In this document: positions 11,651 through 22,648 of the stretch, piece by piece
How the letters are laid out: the number at the start of each line of letters is the position of its first letter
Numbering within the stretch: position 1 is the first letter of the stretch
From: Eriocheir sinensis
Lineage: Eukaryota; Arthropoda; Malacostraca; Decapoda; Varunidae
NCBI RefSeq assembly: GCF_024679095.1
Contig: NW_026110558.1
Location: 36,598 to 100,597 of the forward strand
Reading direction: 5' to 3'
Length of the DNA stretch: 64,000 bases
Position numbers and translations under genes: made by a program
The notes under the pieces: generated by a model
Database searches by the model: none
What the model saw: the letters and a program-made list of their open reading frames with translations, nothing else
Told to the model about the DNA's origin: nothing

Positions 11651-13027
11651 AACCGGTCAGTTCAACTAAACAAGGTCCCGGAAGACTGGAAGATGGCGAA
11701 CGTAACACCGATTTTCAAAAAAGGAGACAAAAGCGTTGCATTAAACTACAGGCCCATAAGTTTGACATCAGTGGCAGGAAAAATACTCGAAAAGATTATT
11801 AGAGATAAACTTGTTAAGTTTCTAGAAAACAATAATATAATCTCCGACACCCAGCATGGCTTCAGAAACAAGCGCTCCTGCCTAACGAATTTATTAGACC
11901 TCTTCCAAGGTATATATAAGAACTGGGATGCCCACATTCCCAATGATGTTATATACTTGGACTTTCAGAAAGCCTTCGACAAGGTACCGCACGAGCGACT
12001 CCTTAAGAAACTGCACTCGGCGGGCATCGGAGCCAATCTGATCGCGTGGATAAGAGATTGGTTCACCGACAGAAAACAACGAGTACTACTCAACGGACAG
12101 CCTTCCGATTGGCTACCAGTCACTAGTGGAGTGCCTTAGGGGTCAGTGCTGGGACCCATCCTCTTTATCATATATATCAATGACCTAGAATCAGGACTGA
12201 AATCCACAATATCGAAATTTCCAGATGACACCAAGGTGGGTGGAGATGCCCTCACAAAGACCGACTGCGAAATCATTCAGAAAGACCTCAATCACATTAT
12301 CGAATGGTCGGAAAAATGGCAAATGTCTTTTAATGTTGACAAATGCAAAGTCATGCACATTGGGTCCCAAAATAGTAACCATACATACATCATGAATGGG
12401 AGACCTCTGCAAGCGATGCAGGAGGAAAAGGATCTTGGAGTCACTATCAGCAGTGACCTGAAACACGCGAATCACTGTAAAAAAGCATATAACAAGGCCA
12501 ACATTATGCTCGGGTTCATAGCGAGGAGCTTCGAGTGTAAAACACCAGACGTGATGCTATCCTTGTATAATTCCATGGTAAGACCGCACCTCGAGTATGC
12601 AGTGCAGTTCTGGTCTCCCAATTACAGAAAGGACATTGCTCTACTGGAAAGGATTCAGCGACGCGCCACAAAGATGATTCCAACCTTCAGTGCTCAACCG
12701 TACGAGGAACGACTCAAGCGACTCAATCTCTTTACATTGGAGAAAAGACGCCTACGAGGGGATATGATTCAAGTCTTCAAGTATCTAAAAAAGTTCAATA
12801 ACGTCGATTACTCCAAATTCTTTGAACTGCAAACCAACTCAAGAATTAGAAATAACGGTTTACCCATTCAGTCGAGTCGATGTAACACAGACATTGGAAG
12901 GAGTTTCTTTTCAAACCGAGTCATCCGCCACTGGAACAATCTTCCCTCAGAAGTAGTAAATGCGAATACCATCAACTCCTTCAAATATAGAATCGACCGT
13001 CATTTCGCTGCGTCGGGAGTAAACTGA
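11651..13027 (+). pseudogene. CR1-like ORF2 C-terminal half with one stop and a changed catalytic-site neighbour
   Basis: Contains NVTPIFKKGDKS, YLDFQKAFDKVPH and SGVP. A TAG then stands at about 12137 where other copies have CAG/CAA Gln (PQGSVLGP). The catalytic FADD box reads FPDD, an Ala-to-Pro change next to the two metal-binding aspartates, which would probably harm activity. The remainder through AASGVN is open. It lacks endonuclease and the N-terminal part of RT. Confidence 0.9.
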
Positions 13028-13185
13028 ATAACGAGGGGCTTCCATCTGCTCCTCAATATCGAGGTGCTTTCATCTGCTCACCAACCCCCAAGTGGCGGTC
13101 GAGCAGACTAAATCACCCAAGCGGGCGACCTCGTAATGAGCCAATAGGCTTTCTGTTGCCTGCATTTCCATGTTTCCATGTTTCC
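11651..13185 (+). mobile_element. CR1-clade retrotransposon, family B copy 2 (5'-truncated)
   Basis: Nearly identical in sequence to the 3' half of the copy at 2468-5287, beginning in the RT domain and ending in two CATGTTTC units followed by unrelated TTTAATTG. The 5' end abuts (ATTC)n. The high similarity to copy 1 implies recent common ancestry. Confidence 0.92.
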
Positions 13186-13259
13186 TTTAATTGTATATAA
13201 TGGAATAGTGAAATTTGGATGTCCGTTCCGGAGACTTTACTAACACTTGTCAAGCTAAT

Positions 13260-13262
<3 letters not shown>

Positions 13263-13304
<42 letters not shown>
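13263..13304. repeat. (CT)n array at the 5' border of the family A element
   Basis: About 21 CT units end at CCATTCACACCCG, taken as the 5' end of the full-length family A element. A matching (CT)n lies at its 3' end. Confidence 0.9.
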
Positions 13305-13308
<4 letters not shown>

Positions 13309-13497
13309 CACACCCGACCTCTGCTGAGAGAAGGTCGTGACCTCACCCCGCTGCGCCCCACAACATCGCTTGCCCTGTGTTTTCGTCGTGCTCTTGGGCG
13401 TTTGTGTGTTCTCGCTTGTGGACCTTGTGTGTTGCCTGTGATTTCCCGACACGTGTTTGGTGTGTGTTCGCTTGTGGTTTCTGCCTGTGGTTGCCTC

Positions 13498-14290
13498 TGT
13501 GATTTGTGTTTCCGGTGTTTTTGCGTGTGATCTGGCTGTCTTCGGGTGTTCTGCGTGGGTTTCAGAGTGATTCAAGTGTGTTGTGTTTCCGGTGTTTTTG
13601 CGTGTGATCTGGCTGTTTCCGGGTGTTCTGCGTGGGTTTCAGAGTGATTCAAGTGTGTTGTGTTTCCGGTGTTTTTGCGTGTGATCTGGCTGTTTCCGGG
13701 TGTTCTGCGTGGGTTTCAGAGTGATTCAAGTGTTGTGTTTCCGGTGTTTTTGCGTGTGATCTTGCTGTTTCCGGGTGTTCTGCGTGGGTTTCAGAGTGAT
13801 TCAAGTGTGTTGTGTTTCCGGTGTTTTTGCGTGTGATGTGGCTGGTTCTGGGTGTACTGCGTGGGTTTCAGTGTGATTCAAGTGTGTTGTGTTTCCGGTG
13901 TTTTGCGTGTGATCTGGCTGTTTCAGGTGTTCTGCGTGGGTTTCAGAGTGATTCAAGTGTGTTGTGTTTCCGGTGTTTTTGCGTGTGATCTGGCTGTTTC
14001 CGGGTGTTCTGCGTGGGTTTCAGAGTGATTCAAGTGTGTTGTGTTTCCGGTGTTTTTGCGTGTGATTTGGCTGCTTCTAAGTGTACTGCGTGGGTTTCAG
14101 AGCGTTTTGAGTGTGCTGTTTTGTTTCCGGTGTTTCTGCGTGTGATTTGGCTGTTTTCGAGTGTTCTGCGTTTCGAGTGTGTTGTGTTTCCAGTGCTTTT
14201 ACGTGTGATTTGGATGTTTATAGTGCTCTGCGTGGGTTTCAGAGTGTTTTGAGTGTGCTGTTGTACTTCCGGTGTTTTTGCGAGTGACTT
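13498..14290. repeat. 77 bp tandem repeats in the 5' UTR of family A
   Basis: About ten monomers containing TTCCGGTGTTTTTGCGTGTG and GTTCTGCGTGGGTTTCA. They are near-identical in the middle and decay towards the 3' side. Tandem 5' UTR monomers carry promoters in some L1 elements, so a promoter role is possible but only an analogy. Confidence 0.85.
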
Positions 14291-14794
14291 GAGGGTGTTT
14301 AGTCGTGCTTGTGCTTGGGTTTCTGAGTGTTTCCTGTGTCCCGAGTGTGACTTTGTGTTCCCGAGTGTCTCACGCGTGATTTGGGTGTGTCGACAGCCCA
14401 CCCTTTGAATTCCCTGAGGATTCAATCTGCTCCTCCTCATTACACCCTCTTTAAATCCTCTAGAGGATTAACACTTCCTACACCCCTTTCCCTCACCTCA
14501 CCTAAGCCCCCCCCCACCCTCGCTCACCTCATATCCCTTTTGCTCCTCCTCATCCCCTAGAGGATTAGCCCTTCCTACTCCTCCCTCACCTCCACATATT
14601 TCTAAGCCCTCCCCCCCTCACTCACCTTACCTCACATCCTATTTAACCATCCCTTCACCCACCTTACCTCGCCTCTTTCTTAACCTTTCCTGTTCTCACA
14701 CACCTCACTCAAAGCCCTCCCCCAGAATAAAATAATAGAGCTTTCTCTCACCAGGCAGCATCTCGAGACCAGACTGCAGGAGCAAGAAGAGAAG
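14291..14794 (+). other. C/T-rich leader of family A upstream of ORF1
   Basis: Contains repeated CTAGAGGATTA and CTCACCTCA motifs and a duplicated AATAAAATAATAGAGC segment immediately before ORF1. The ORF1 frame is open upstream to about 14683 (including HLETRLQEQEEK), but without an ATG before 14795. Confidence 0.6.
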
Positions 14795-15634
14795 ATGGAA
14801 GCAGGTCAGAATAAAATAATAGAGCTTTCTCGCACTGTTGCCTCCTTGCAGGAATTCATCCAGGCTAACGTTGCTGTGGTGCCAAACCCTTCTCCAACCG
14901 CCCCCTTGCCCTCAGCGGTACCGTCGACACCAGCGGACAACACCACGCAACGGGAGGATGCTAGTGGCACCGACCATGATGGCTTCACCGTCGTGAATGG
15001 AGGAGCCAAACCAGCCAGACAAGCGATTTATCCTGTTCATTGCTTCAACAGGTTTGCCATTCTGGAGGAGGAGGACGAGCAGGAGAGCACCTTCCTGGTG
15101 GGTGACTCCATGATTCGCCAGCAGGTCGTTGAGTTCTGCGGCAGAGTTCCTCGTCGAAGACGGAACTATTGCTATCCTGGTGCTGGGATCGACGACATAA
15201 CTGCTGCTCTTGAGGAGATCTCCCCCCAGGCTACTAATGATTCACTGTTTGTTATTCACACAGGTACGAACGACGTCACCACGACCCGGTCTGAGGAACT
15301 CCTGGAGAAGTACCGTAGGCTCATCCAGCAGTATAAGACTAAATCCCCTAACATTTTGATTTCAGGAGTTCAACCACGGACTTGGGCGGAGAGCGACTTT
15401 TTCAGTAAGGCCTTCAGCCTAAACAACCGCTTACAGACTCTTTGTAGGGAGCTTGACGTGGAGTTCCTAAACGCATGGGACAATTTCTATGGACAAAATG
15501 AGCTCTTCCACAGGGACGGATTGCACCTTTCTCCCATCGGGGCAGCCAGACTCGGAAGGCTCCTCAACGAAGTAGTGCGTGTCATCCGAACAAAAAAAGA
15601 GTCACGGCCACGTCCCTCCACCCCACCCGTGTAA
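14795..15634 (+). CDS. Family A ORF1: coiled-coil plus SGNH esterase protein
   Basis: 279 residues. An N-terminal heptad-like helix (about residues 5-25) and a Pro/Thr-rich linker (30-75) precede an SGNH hydrolase domain. It carries FLVGDSMI with nucleophile Ser105, IHTGTNDV with Asn159, and DGLHLSPIGAARL with Asp241 and His244. ORF1 esterase domains are known in the CR1/L2 group. The protein is thought to bind element RNA or lipids and assist retrotransposition, but its substrate is not settled. The frame is intact with all catalytic residues, unlike ORF2 just downstream. No zinc knuckle is visible. The start is the first ATG after an upstream stop near 14680. Confidence 0.88.
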   Translation: MEAGQNKIIELSRTVASLQEFIQANVAVVPNPSPTAPLPSAVPSTPADNTTQREDASGTDHDGFTVVNGGAKPARQAIYPVHCFNRFAILEEEDEQESTFLVGDSMIRQQVVEFCGRVPRRRRNYCYPGAGIDDITAALEEISPQATNDSLFVIHTGTNDVTTTRSEELLEKYRRLIQQYKTKSPNILISGVQPRTWAESDFFSKAFSLNNRLQTLCRELDVEFLNAWDNFYGQNELFHRDGLHLSPIGAARLGRLLNEVVRVIRTKKESRPRPSTPPV

Positions 15635-15705
15635 ATAGACGCCGTGCATCGCAACAAACCCGTAACCGTGATCCCGCAAGTACCACCACCTCTATTACTA
15701 AGCCT

Positions 15706-18486
15706 CTAGATAACTTAAAAATCCTTAGTTTCAATGCGCGTAGCTTAAGAAACAAATTTGATGAACTGAGATGTCTTGCTTTAACAGAAAATTTTGACAT
15801 AATTGCTATAACCGAAACATTTATCGACACCACAAATATTGACTTAAGTTCCGAATACAACATAGATGGCTACAGACTCTTCAACAAAGATCGTGTAAAC
15901 CGTAGGGGCGGTGGCGTCGCCCTTTATGTCAAAAGCTATTTGCAACCCACTGACAAAACACCGGGAAACAGTAACGTTGAACATTTGTGCGTGCGAGTAA
16001 ACATTGCAAAAGTCAACTTAAATATATCTGTCACCTACAGACTTCCCGGGCAATCACTCGATGACGACCTTGAAATGTACAGCGTCTTAAGGCAGTCACT
16101 TAATAACAGCGACTCACTGATATTAGGAGACTTTAACCTCCCCCATATCGACTGGGCGACACGGTCAGGTACAGAAGGCGAGTCACATAGAATGATCGAA
16201 TTTCTAGAAGAAAATTATCTAAGCCAAATGGTTTCTGAGCCAACTCGACAAAATAATATACTCGACCTTGTTATAACGACTCAAGATAACCTAATCAGTA
16301 GTGTCACGGTAGGAGAACACCTCGGTTCTTGCGATCATAAATTAGTGCGCGTCGACATTAAAGCTCAATCATCAGTGACTGAAAATAAAGTAAAGGTGCC
16401 CAATTTCAAAAGAGCTAACTTCGTAGAAATCCGACAAAAACTAACATAAATACAACTATCAGATGACGACAGCGTAGAGGAAGCCTGGCTAAGCCTTAAA
16501 AATCACTTACTCACTCAGCAGAACACATTCGTCCCCTTGTGCGAGAAGCGAATTAACACTAATAAAAGCCCACCGTGGTTTAATAGCGAAATTAAACAAT
16601 CAGTCAATGAGAGAAAATTGTTTTACAGGTTAAAGAAAGAACAAAGCACGCCCGAAAACATTAGACTTTATAATGATGCCAGGCGACGAGTAAAAAGACT
16701 AGTAGGTCAGGCAAAGCGTAGATACGAAGAAAATATTGCAGCCAACTGTAAAAATAATCCGAAATCTTTCTTCAGTTACATAAACAACAGAAAGGCGATC
16801 AAAAGTGGTATTGGACCTTTAACAAACAGCGACGGTGCACTAGTGACTGACAGCCAACACATTGCAAACCTCTTAAACAATTACTTTTCCTCGGTGTTTA
16901 ATACTAACAGTCTTCCTCTCGCTACCACCAACACCAGTACTATTGTAAATCTCGAGCATGCATTCCCTAATTTTGAAATAACAACCGATGAAGTCCTTAA
17001 AGCTCTCCATTCACTTAATACAAATAAAAGTCCTGGACCTGACAAAGTATATCCAACTCTGCTGAAAGAAACAAAGAGCGAAATACTTTCCTCCCTCACA
17101 ACCGTATTCAATATGTCCTTGCGACAAGGCATCGTCCCTTCAGATTGGACAAAGGCTAACGTGACACCGATTTTCAAGAAAGGAGACAAAAAAGTACCAG
17201 GTAATTACAGGCCCATTAGTCTAACTTCGGTTGTAGGTAAGCTACTTGAGGGCATAATTAGAGACAAAATTGTGAATTACCTTGAAAGCCACTCATTGAT
17301 TGGGGACTCACAACATGGCTTCCGAAACAAAAGATCCTGCCTATCAAACCTATTAACCTTTTATAACGACCTCTTCACTGTTTATGACATAACCAAATCA
17401 CTGGACGTAGTCTATCTTGATTTCCAGAAAGCGTTTGATAAAGTCCCGCATCATAAATTACTTTACAAATTAAAGCAAATAGGTATTGACGGTCAAGTAA
17501 ACCAATGGATCGCGAATTGGTTGAGCAACAGACAACAAAGAGTAGTGATTGACGGATTTAACTCAGAGTGGGCGCCTGTCACTAGTGGCGTCCCTCAGGG
17601 CTCGGTCCTTGGGCCAGTGCTCTTCATTATTTACATCAACGACGTGGATGTTGGACTCAATAACCGCATTAGTAAATTTGCAGACGACACAAAGATTGGC
17701 AACTCGGTTCTCACTGACGAAGACAGGCAAAGCCTCCAAGAGGATATGCACAAAATTTCAGCTTGGTCGGATAGATGGGAGATGCCCTTTAACGTAGACA
17801 AGTGCCAGGTCCTTCAAGTTGGAACGAGGAATAAGAAGTTCGAATACGAAATGCGCGGCGTTAAACTCAAAAGCGTTCAATGCGTCAAAGACTTAGGGGT
17901 CAAAATCACGTCAAACCTCAAATTCTCACAGCAATGCATCGATGCAGCAAATAAAGCGAACAGAATGTTGGGCTTCATTAAAAGAAACTTTTTATTCAAG
18001 AATAAAGATGTAATACTCCCGCTCTACAACAGTTTAGTCAGACCCCACTTGGAATATGCGGTACAGTTTTGGTCTCCCCATCATGCAAAGGATATTGCTA
18101 AATTAGAAGGTGTTCAGCGTCGGGCAACGAAAATGATCCCTTCCTTGCGCAACAAATCCTACGAAGAAAGGCTTTCTACCCTTAACATGTTCTCTCTTGA
18201 GAAACGTCGCCTCCGAGGAAAACTGATCGAATGTTTTAAAATACTTAATGGTTTCACGAATGTAGACAGATCAACATTGTTTATGATCGATGACACTTTG
18301 CGCACGAGGAACAATGGCGTAAAACTCAGATGTAGACAAGTAAATTCAGACTGCACCAAATTTTTCTTCACCAACGTTGTAGTGCGAGAATGGAATAAGC
18401 TTCCACCGTCAGTGGTCCAGTGTAACACGATTGACTCCTTCTAAAATAAGCTCGACCATCACTTCCTTCAACTTAATATCAACTAG
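15706..18486 (+). pseudogene. Family A ORF2 (endonuclease-RT) with two nonsense codons
   Basis: The frame is open from within the end of ORF1. The APE-type endonuclease starts near LKILSFNARSLRNKFDEL and has IIAITETF, GGGVALYVKS, LILGDFNLPHIDW and GSCDHKLVRV. RT follows with PPWFNSEIK, NKSPGPDKV, NVTPIFKKGDKK, QHGFRNKRS, YLDFQKAFDKVPHHKLL, SGVPQGSVLGP and FADD, then the CR1-type C-terminal region. A TAA at 16447-16449 replaces Asp seen in the 23401 copy. A second TAA at 18442-18444 sits 14 codons before the normal stop at 18486. Without them the protein would be about 920 residues. No ATG near the frame start suggests reinitiation or coupling with ORF1. Confidence 0.9.
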
Positions 18487-18590
18487 AGTAGAAGTGCAAC
18501 GTTTTGGAGTCTTCTGATTAATGTAAAATCACTTAGGTTTAAGGACAGACCACCAAGTCTGGACCATGGGGTTTATGTGGTCTGATTTTC

Positions 18591-18594
<4 letters not shown>

Positions 18595-18627
<33 letters not shown>
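18595..18627. repeat. (CT)n array at the 3' border of family A copy 1
   Basis: Follows CTATGT of the element directly, so the element's 3' end flows into the microsatellite. Confidence 0.9.
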
Positions 18628-18628
<1 letters not shown>

Positions 18629-18804
18629 GCCTTTTCCGTCTTTATATAATTAATGACCCGTCTTATTCCCTTATGCTTTCGTTCAGTAAGTTTGTTGATC
18701 GTGTTTCTTTATTTGTTTATTTTTTCTCTTCTCTCGTTTGTGTGTCCCATATTTTTGTGCCTCAGTGGTCAGTTTGTCTTCGTCCAGGCTGCATCAGCAG
18801 GTAT
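18628..18804. other. Spacer, no gene seen
   Basis: T-rich unique sequence with only short open frames. Nothing recognised. Confidence 0.4.
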
Positions 18805-19160
18805 CATTCATAAACTCCCTTTCGGTTTTCCCATGACTAATTTCACGTCCCATTCCCTTTAAGTTTCGTTCGGTTAATCTGCTTCAGTGTGTATTCGTGA
18901 ACTCCCTTTCGGTTCGCTTATGATTAATTTCACGTCCCAATCCCTTTAATCTTCGTTCGGTTAATCTGCTTCAGTCTCTTCGTGAACTCCCTTTCGGTTC
19001 TCTTATGATTAATTTCACGTCCCAATCCCTTTAATCTTCGTTCGATTAATCTGCTTCAGTCTCTTCGTGAACTTCCTTTCGGTTCTCTTATGATTAATTT
19101 CACGTCCCATTCCCTTTAATCTTCGTTCGGTTAATCTGCTTCAGTGTGTATTCGTGAACT
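18805..19160. repeat. 81-87 bp tandem repeats, about 4-5 copies
   Basis: The unit contains TGAACTCCCTTTCGGTT, AATTTCACGTCCCA and CGTTCGGTTAATCTGCTTC. Two length variants occur (TCAGTGTGTATTCG against TCAGTCTCTTCG). Confidence 0.85.
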
Positions 19161-19194
19161 CCCAAGAAGGGGTCGGGTAACCTTTCCCTGCAGG

Positions 19195-19390
19195 CCATAC
19201 ACTCAAGCGATGCGGCGCCCAGGGAACACATATTTGATACCGCTTTCGTAGGAGTTTGGGTCATTTTCAGGGCTAGTTGAAAGCCCCTGGTGATGGTTTG
19301 ACCCTTCTTCTGTAACCTGAAAGTGAAAAAAAAACTCATGAAAACCCGAGTGATATCCTTTTCAGCTCTTGCAAATAGTTGACATGAGAA
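19195..19390. repeat. Dispersed single copy related to the 27510-28900 tandem unit
   Basis: It contains TTTGATACCGCTTTCGTAGG, TTTTCAGGG, CTGGTGATGGTTTGACCC and CTCATGAAAACCCGAG. These correspond in order to one monomer plus the right flank of the 27510-28900 array, so the two loci share an ancestral dispersed repeat. Confidence 0.65.
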
Positions 19391-19392
19391 GG

Positions 19393-19394
<2 letters not shown>

Positions 19395-19436
<42 letters not shown>
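19395..19436. repeat. (TG)n microsatellite
   Basis: About 20 TG units. Confidence 0.95.
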
Positions 19437-19437
<1 letters not shown>

Positions 19438-19504
19438 AATCTGGAGACAACAAAGGCTTGCTGGTGACAGGATATTGTTTCCGCTGCTGATAACATGAGT
19501 ACAC

Positions 19505-20180
19505 GTGACACCTTTTACTACGACAAGAAGGAGAAGATGATGAAGATGAAGAAGGTGAAGAAATAGAAGAAAGGAAAAGAAAGAGTACATTAGAGGAATA
19601 AAGAGGAAGAAAGAAGAAAAATGAAAAGAAAGAGAGGAAGAGAAAAAAAGGAAAAAAAGAAAAGAAGGAAAAGGAAAAGAAAGAGGAAGAAAAAGAAGGA
19701 AAGGAAAAAAGAGGAAAGAGAAGAAGAAAGAAAAAGAAAAGAGAAAGAGGAAAGAGAAAAAAAGAGGAAACGAAAAAGAAAAGAAAGAAAATTACAAAAG
19801 GGAAAAAAACAAATAAGACGAAAAAAAAGGAAAATAAAAATAAAAAAGAGGATAAATAAGAGGAAAGAGAAGAAGAAGAGGAAGAAGAAGAAAAAGAAGA
19901 AGAGAAGAAATGAAAATAAAATAAAAAGAAAAACGAAGAGGAAGCAGAAGAAAAAGAAGAAGAAGAAGAAGAAATGCAAATAAAATAAAAAGGAAAAAGG
20001 AGAGGAAGAAGAAGAAGCAGAAGAAGATGAAGAAGAAGAAGAAGAAGAAGAAGAAGAAGAAGAAGAAGAAGAAGAAGAAGAAGGAGAAGATTAGAAGATG
20101 AAAAAGAAGAAATAAAGATAAAAATATAAAGAGGAGAAAGAAGAGGAAAGAGAAGAAGCAGAAGAAGAAGAGGAAGCTAA
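19505..20180. repeat. Purine-rich GAA/GGAAA tract
   Basis: Nearly 700 bp of A and G, including a pure GAA run around 20020-20085. Long Lys/Glu/Arg frames on the plus strand are compositional. Confidence 0.9.
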
Positions 20181-20235
20181 AAAGAGTCGGCCGTCCATCT
20201 CATAATCTAACCTTTGGAGTCACTGAAGAAGCCAA

Positions 20236-20240
20236 AAAAA

Positions 20241-20287
<47 letters not shown>

Positions 20288-20288
20288 A
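20236..20288. repeat. (TAAA)n microsatellite
   Basis: About 13 AAAT units. Confidence 0.95.
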
Positions 20289-20441
20289 ATCAGATCCCCA
20301 GTAAAACGCGTCGCCTTCCAGTTCTCATTACTCCTGGCGCAATCGTGAACAGGTCAGGTCAATACTAGAGGTCAACAGGGCAGAAAATGAAAATCGGCAT
20401 ATTCAGAGAAGAGAAAAAATGCCGCAGAGATTGAAAGGGTG

Positions 20442-20487
<46 letters not shown>
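20442..20487. repeat. (TG)n microsatellite
   Basis: About 23 TG units. The region to 20645 is A/G-rich and holds no gene. Confidence 0.95.
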
Positions 20488-20490
<3 letters not shown>

Positions 20491-20645
20491 AGATTAGTGA
20501 GGAAGTAGAAATATGAAGGAAAAAGGGAAGGGAGAAGAGGGAGAAATATTAAGGGAGGAGAAAGGAAGAAATAATATGAAGGAGGGAGAAGGAGGAAAGA
20601 AATAGGGAAGAGGAGAAGAGAGAAGAGACGGAGGGAAAGGGGGAG

Positions 20646-21557
20646 AGAAACATGGAAACATGGACTAGCAGGCAGCAGAAAGCCTGTTGGCTCATGACTA
20701 GGCTGCCTGCGTTCAGTGATTTAATCAATCCGTTTGCCACAGGAGTGGCTTGCAGGGAAGGATTAAAGCACTTGTGTACCTACTCTTGGGAACGTTCAGT
20801 TCACTCCCGTTGCAGCAAAGTGGCGATCAATGCGTTTCTTGAAGGAGTTGATGGTCTCTGCGCTAACCACTTCTGCAGGAAGGCTGTTCCAGTGGCGAAC
20901 AACTCTATTTGAGAAATAACTCCTGCCGATGTCGGTATTGCATCGCTTTGCTTGAATTGTTTTTCCGTTGTTTCTTGTTCTCAGGTTAGTTTGTAGCGTG
21001 AAGAGTTTGGAGTGATCAACGTTGCTGAGCTTGTTCAGGTACTTAAAGACTTGTATCATGTCTCCCCGCAGTCGTCTCTTTTCCAACGTGAAGAGGTTGA
21101 GTCGCTCGAGTCGTTCTTCATAGGGATTCGTCCTCAGTGATGGTATCATCTTCGTGGCGCGGCGCTGTACTCTCTCAAGTAATTCAATGTCTTTCCTGTA
21201 ATTAGGAGACCAGAATTGCACGGCGTATTCCAGGTGGGGCCTTACCAGCGAATTATACAAGGATAACATAACTCCCGGCGTCTTGTATTCGAAGTTCCTC
21301 GATATGAACCCAAGCATTGTATTGGCTTTCTTACAGGCGGACTTGCAGTGTTTTGTTTGTTTCAAGTCACTGCTGATGGTGACCCCGAGGTCTCTTTCCT
21401 CTTGCACAACATGTAGTGGTTCACCACCCATGTGGTATATGTGGTTGCTGTTTCTGGATCCGATATGCATTACTTTACATTTGGTAGTGTTGAAGGACAT
21501 CTGCCATTTTTCCGACCACCGAGTGATCAGGTCCAGGTCTCTCTGCAATTTAAGCAT

Positions 21558-21558
<1 letters not shown>
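20646..21558 (-). mobile_element. CR1-clade retrotransposon, family B-related copy 3 (5'-truncated)
   Basis: Minus-strand copy whose 3' end carries two CATGTTTC units followed by CTCTCCCCCTTTCCC on its sense strand. The 3' UTR ends like the other family B copies (ATGAGCCAA, AGGCTTTCTG, TGCCTG), but the protein is clearly diverged. The 5' end is cut at a (TG)n array. Confidence 0.88.
20796..21552 (-). pseudogene. CR1-like ORF2 C-terminal region, open but truncated
   Basis: About 250 codons, starting just after the RT catalytic core: LQRDLDLITRWSEKWQMSFN, KCKVMHIGSRNS, KDLGVTISSDL-type motif (here RDLGVTISSDL), SLVRPHLEYAVQFWSPNYRKD, RRATKMIPSLR and SNRVVRHWNSLPAEVV, ending AATGVN. No nonsense codon is seen, but RT motifs A to C are absent, so it is a dead 5'-truncated insert. 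Its upstream frame runs into the (TG)n array, which would translate as Cys-Val repeats and is not part of the gene. Confidence 0.9.

Positions 21559-21632
<74 letters not shown>
21559..21632. repeat. (CA)n microsatellite
   Basis: About 37 CA units adjoining the truncated 5' end of the minus-strand CR1 copy. Confidence 0.95.
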
Positions 21633-21635
<3 letters not shown>

Positions 21636-21639
21636 ATTA

Positions 21640-21640
21640 C

Positions 21641-21733
<93 letters not shown>
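21640..21733. repeat. (ATT)n microsatellite
   Basis: About 31 ATT units separated from (CA)n by a few bases. Confidence 0.95.
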
Positions 21734-21734
<1 letters not shown>

Positions 21735-21888
21735 AGTAACTCCGGCTTATCATTAACCATTCTTTCTCCAAGAGCATAACGGGGCGGCGGCTTCCATCAC
21801 ACAGGAAGTTGAGGCCGTGAAACAGTCTCCCCTCCATTGATACTGATATCGCCACTCGCCAGCATGGTCCCGCGACACTGTTTGTTGA

Positions 21889-22170
21889 CTTCCCATCGTG
21901 CCCCGTGGTAGCGGTCACTAACGCATGATTCATAGCGTTCATATACATATTAGCTGGACCCACCCCTGACTTCCCATCGTGCTCCGTGGTAGCGGTCACT
22001 AACGCATGATTCGCAGCGTTCATAAACATATTAGCTGGACCCACCCCTGACTTCCCATCGTGCTCCGTGGTAGCGGTCACTAACGCATGATTCGCAGCGT
22101 TCATAAACATATTAGCTGGACCCATCCCCTGACTTCCCATCGTGCTCCGTGGTAGCGGCCACTAACGTGG
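21889..22170. repeat. 81 bp tandem repeat, about 3.5 copies
   Basis: The unit contains ACTTCCCATCGTGCTCCGTG, GCATGATTCGCAGCG and ATATTAGCTGGACCCA. Because 81 is a multiple of three, the minus strand gives a 27-residue in-frame repeat (NHALVTATTEHDGKSG) over three copies. I see no other coding evidence. Confidence 0.85.
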
Positions 22171-22467
22171 ATCGCGTGGCTCGTATCGTTGTTAAACATA
22201 CTTGAACTGTAAAGGTAAGAATAATTAAGAGGCCTGACACTCATCCCGGCATACATATCAACATGCAGAATGTTCCACCCTCTTCGTATATTTGTCTGTT
22301 AAATTACTACCAAGAACAGAATAAAAAAAATGTCGACTGGAAGAACAACATCAACGACCAAACAGCAACAACAAAAACACTGCCAAGAACAGAACAAAAA
22401 GTGACCCCCAAAGTGTTCCTCCCACGAAGAGGACTGAAGGAAAAACAACGAGGTGAAATTACTGGCA

Positions 22468-22648
22468 GAGGCGTCTTGATGATACTCCCTGTATTATAAT
22501 TGTTCTCCCTTCAGGCCAAGCGCACGCACACTGACGCGGGCAGCAGTAACTAATCTGCCATCTTGATACTCCCTATGTTATAATTGTTCTCCCTTCAGGC
22601 CAAGCGCACGCACACTGACGCGGGCAGCAGTAACTAATCTGCCGTCTT
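22468..22648. repeat. Tandem duplication of about 85 bp with a third decayed relative
   Basis: The segment ATACTCCCT...TTCTCCCTTCAGGCCAAGCG...GCAGCAGTAACTAATCTGCC occurs twice. A diverged relative lies at about 22880-22960 (CCTTCAGGCCAAACGC). Confidence 0.75.

Larger units (their letters stand above)
13305..18594 (+). mobile_element. Near full-length CR1-like retrotransposon, family A copy 1
   Basis: About 5.3 kb. In order: GC-rich 5' region, a 77 bp tandem array, C/T-rich leader, ORF1 with esterase domain, ORF2 with endonuclease and RT, and a short 3' UTR ending TGATTTTCTATGT. (CT)n lies at both ends. The other two family A copies are also embedded in (TC)n with the same orientation. ORF1 is open; ORF2 has two nonsense codons. 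The 5' boundary is inferred from the (CT)n junction. Confidence 0.8.

Noticed and set aside
13255..14440. Frames on both strands across the 77 bp array (for example VCVLACGPCVLPV or SHAKTPETQ repeats)
   Set aside because: No domain. They coincide with the non-coding tandem array in the family A 5' UTR.
21730..22140. Minus-strand protein with a 27-residue repeat
   Set aside because: The repeat length is a multiple of three, so one open unit keeps all open. No start context, domain or splice evidence.
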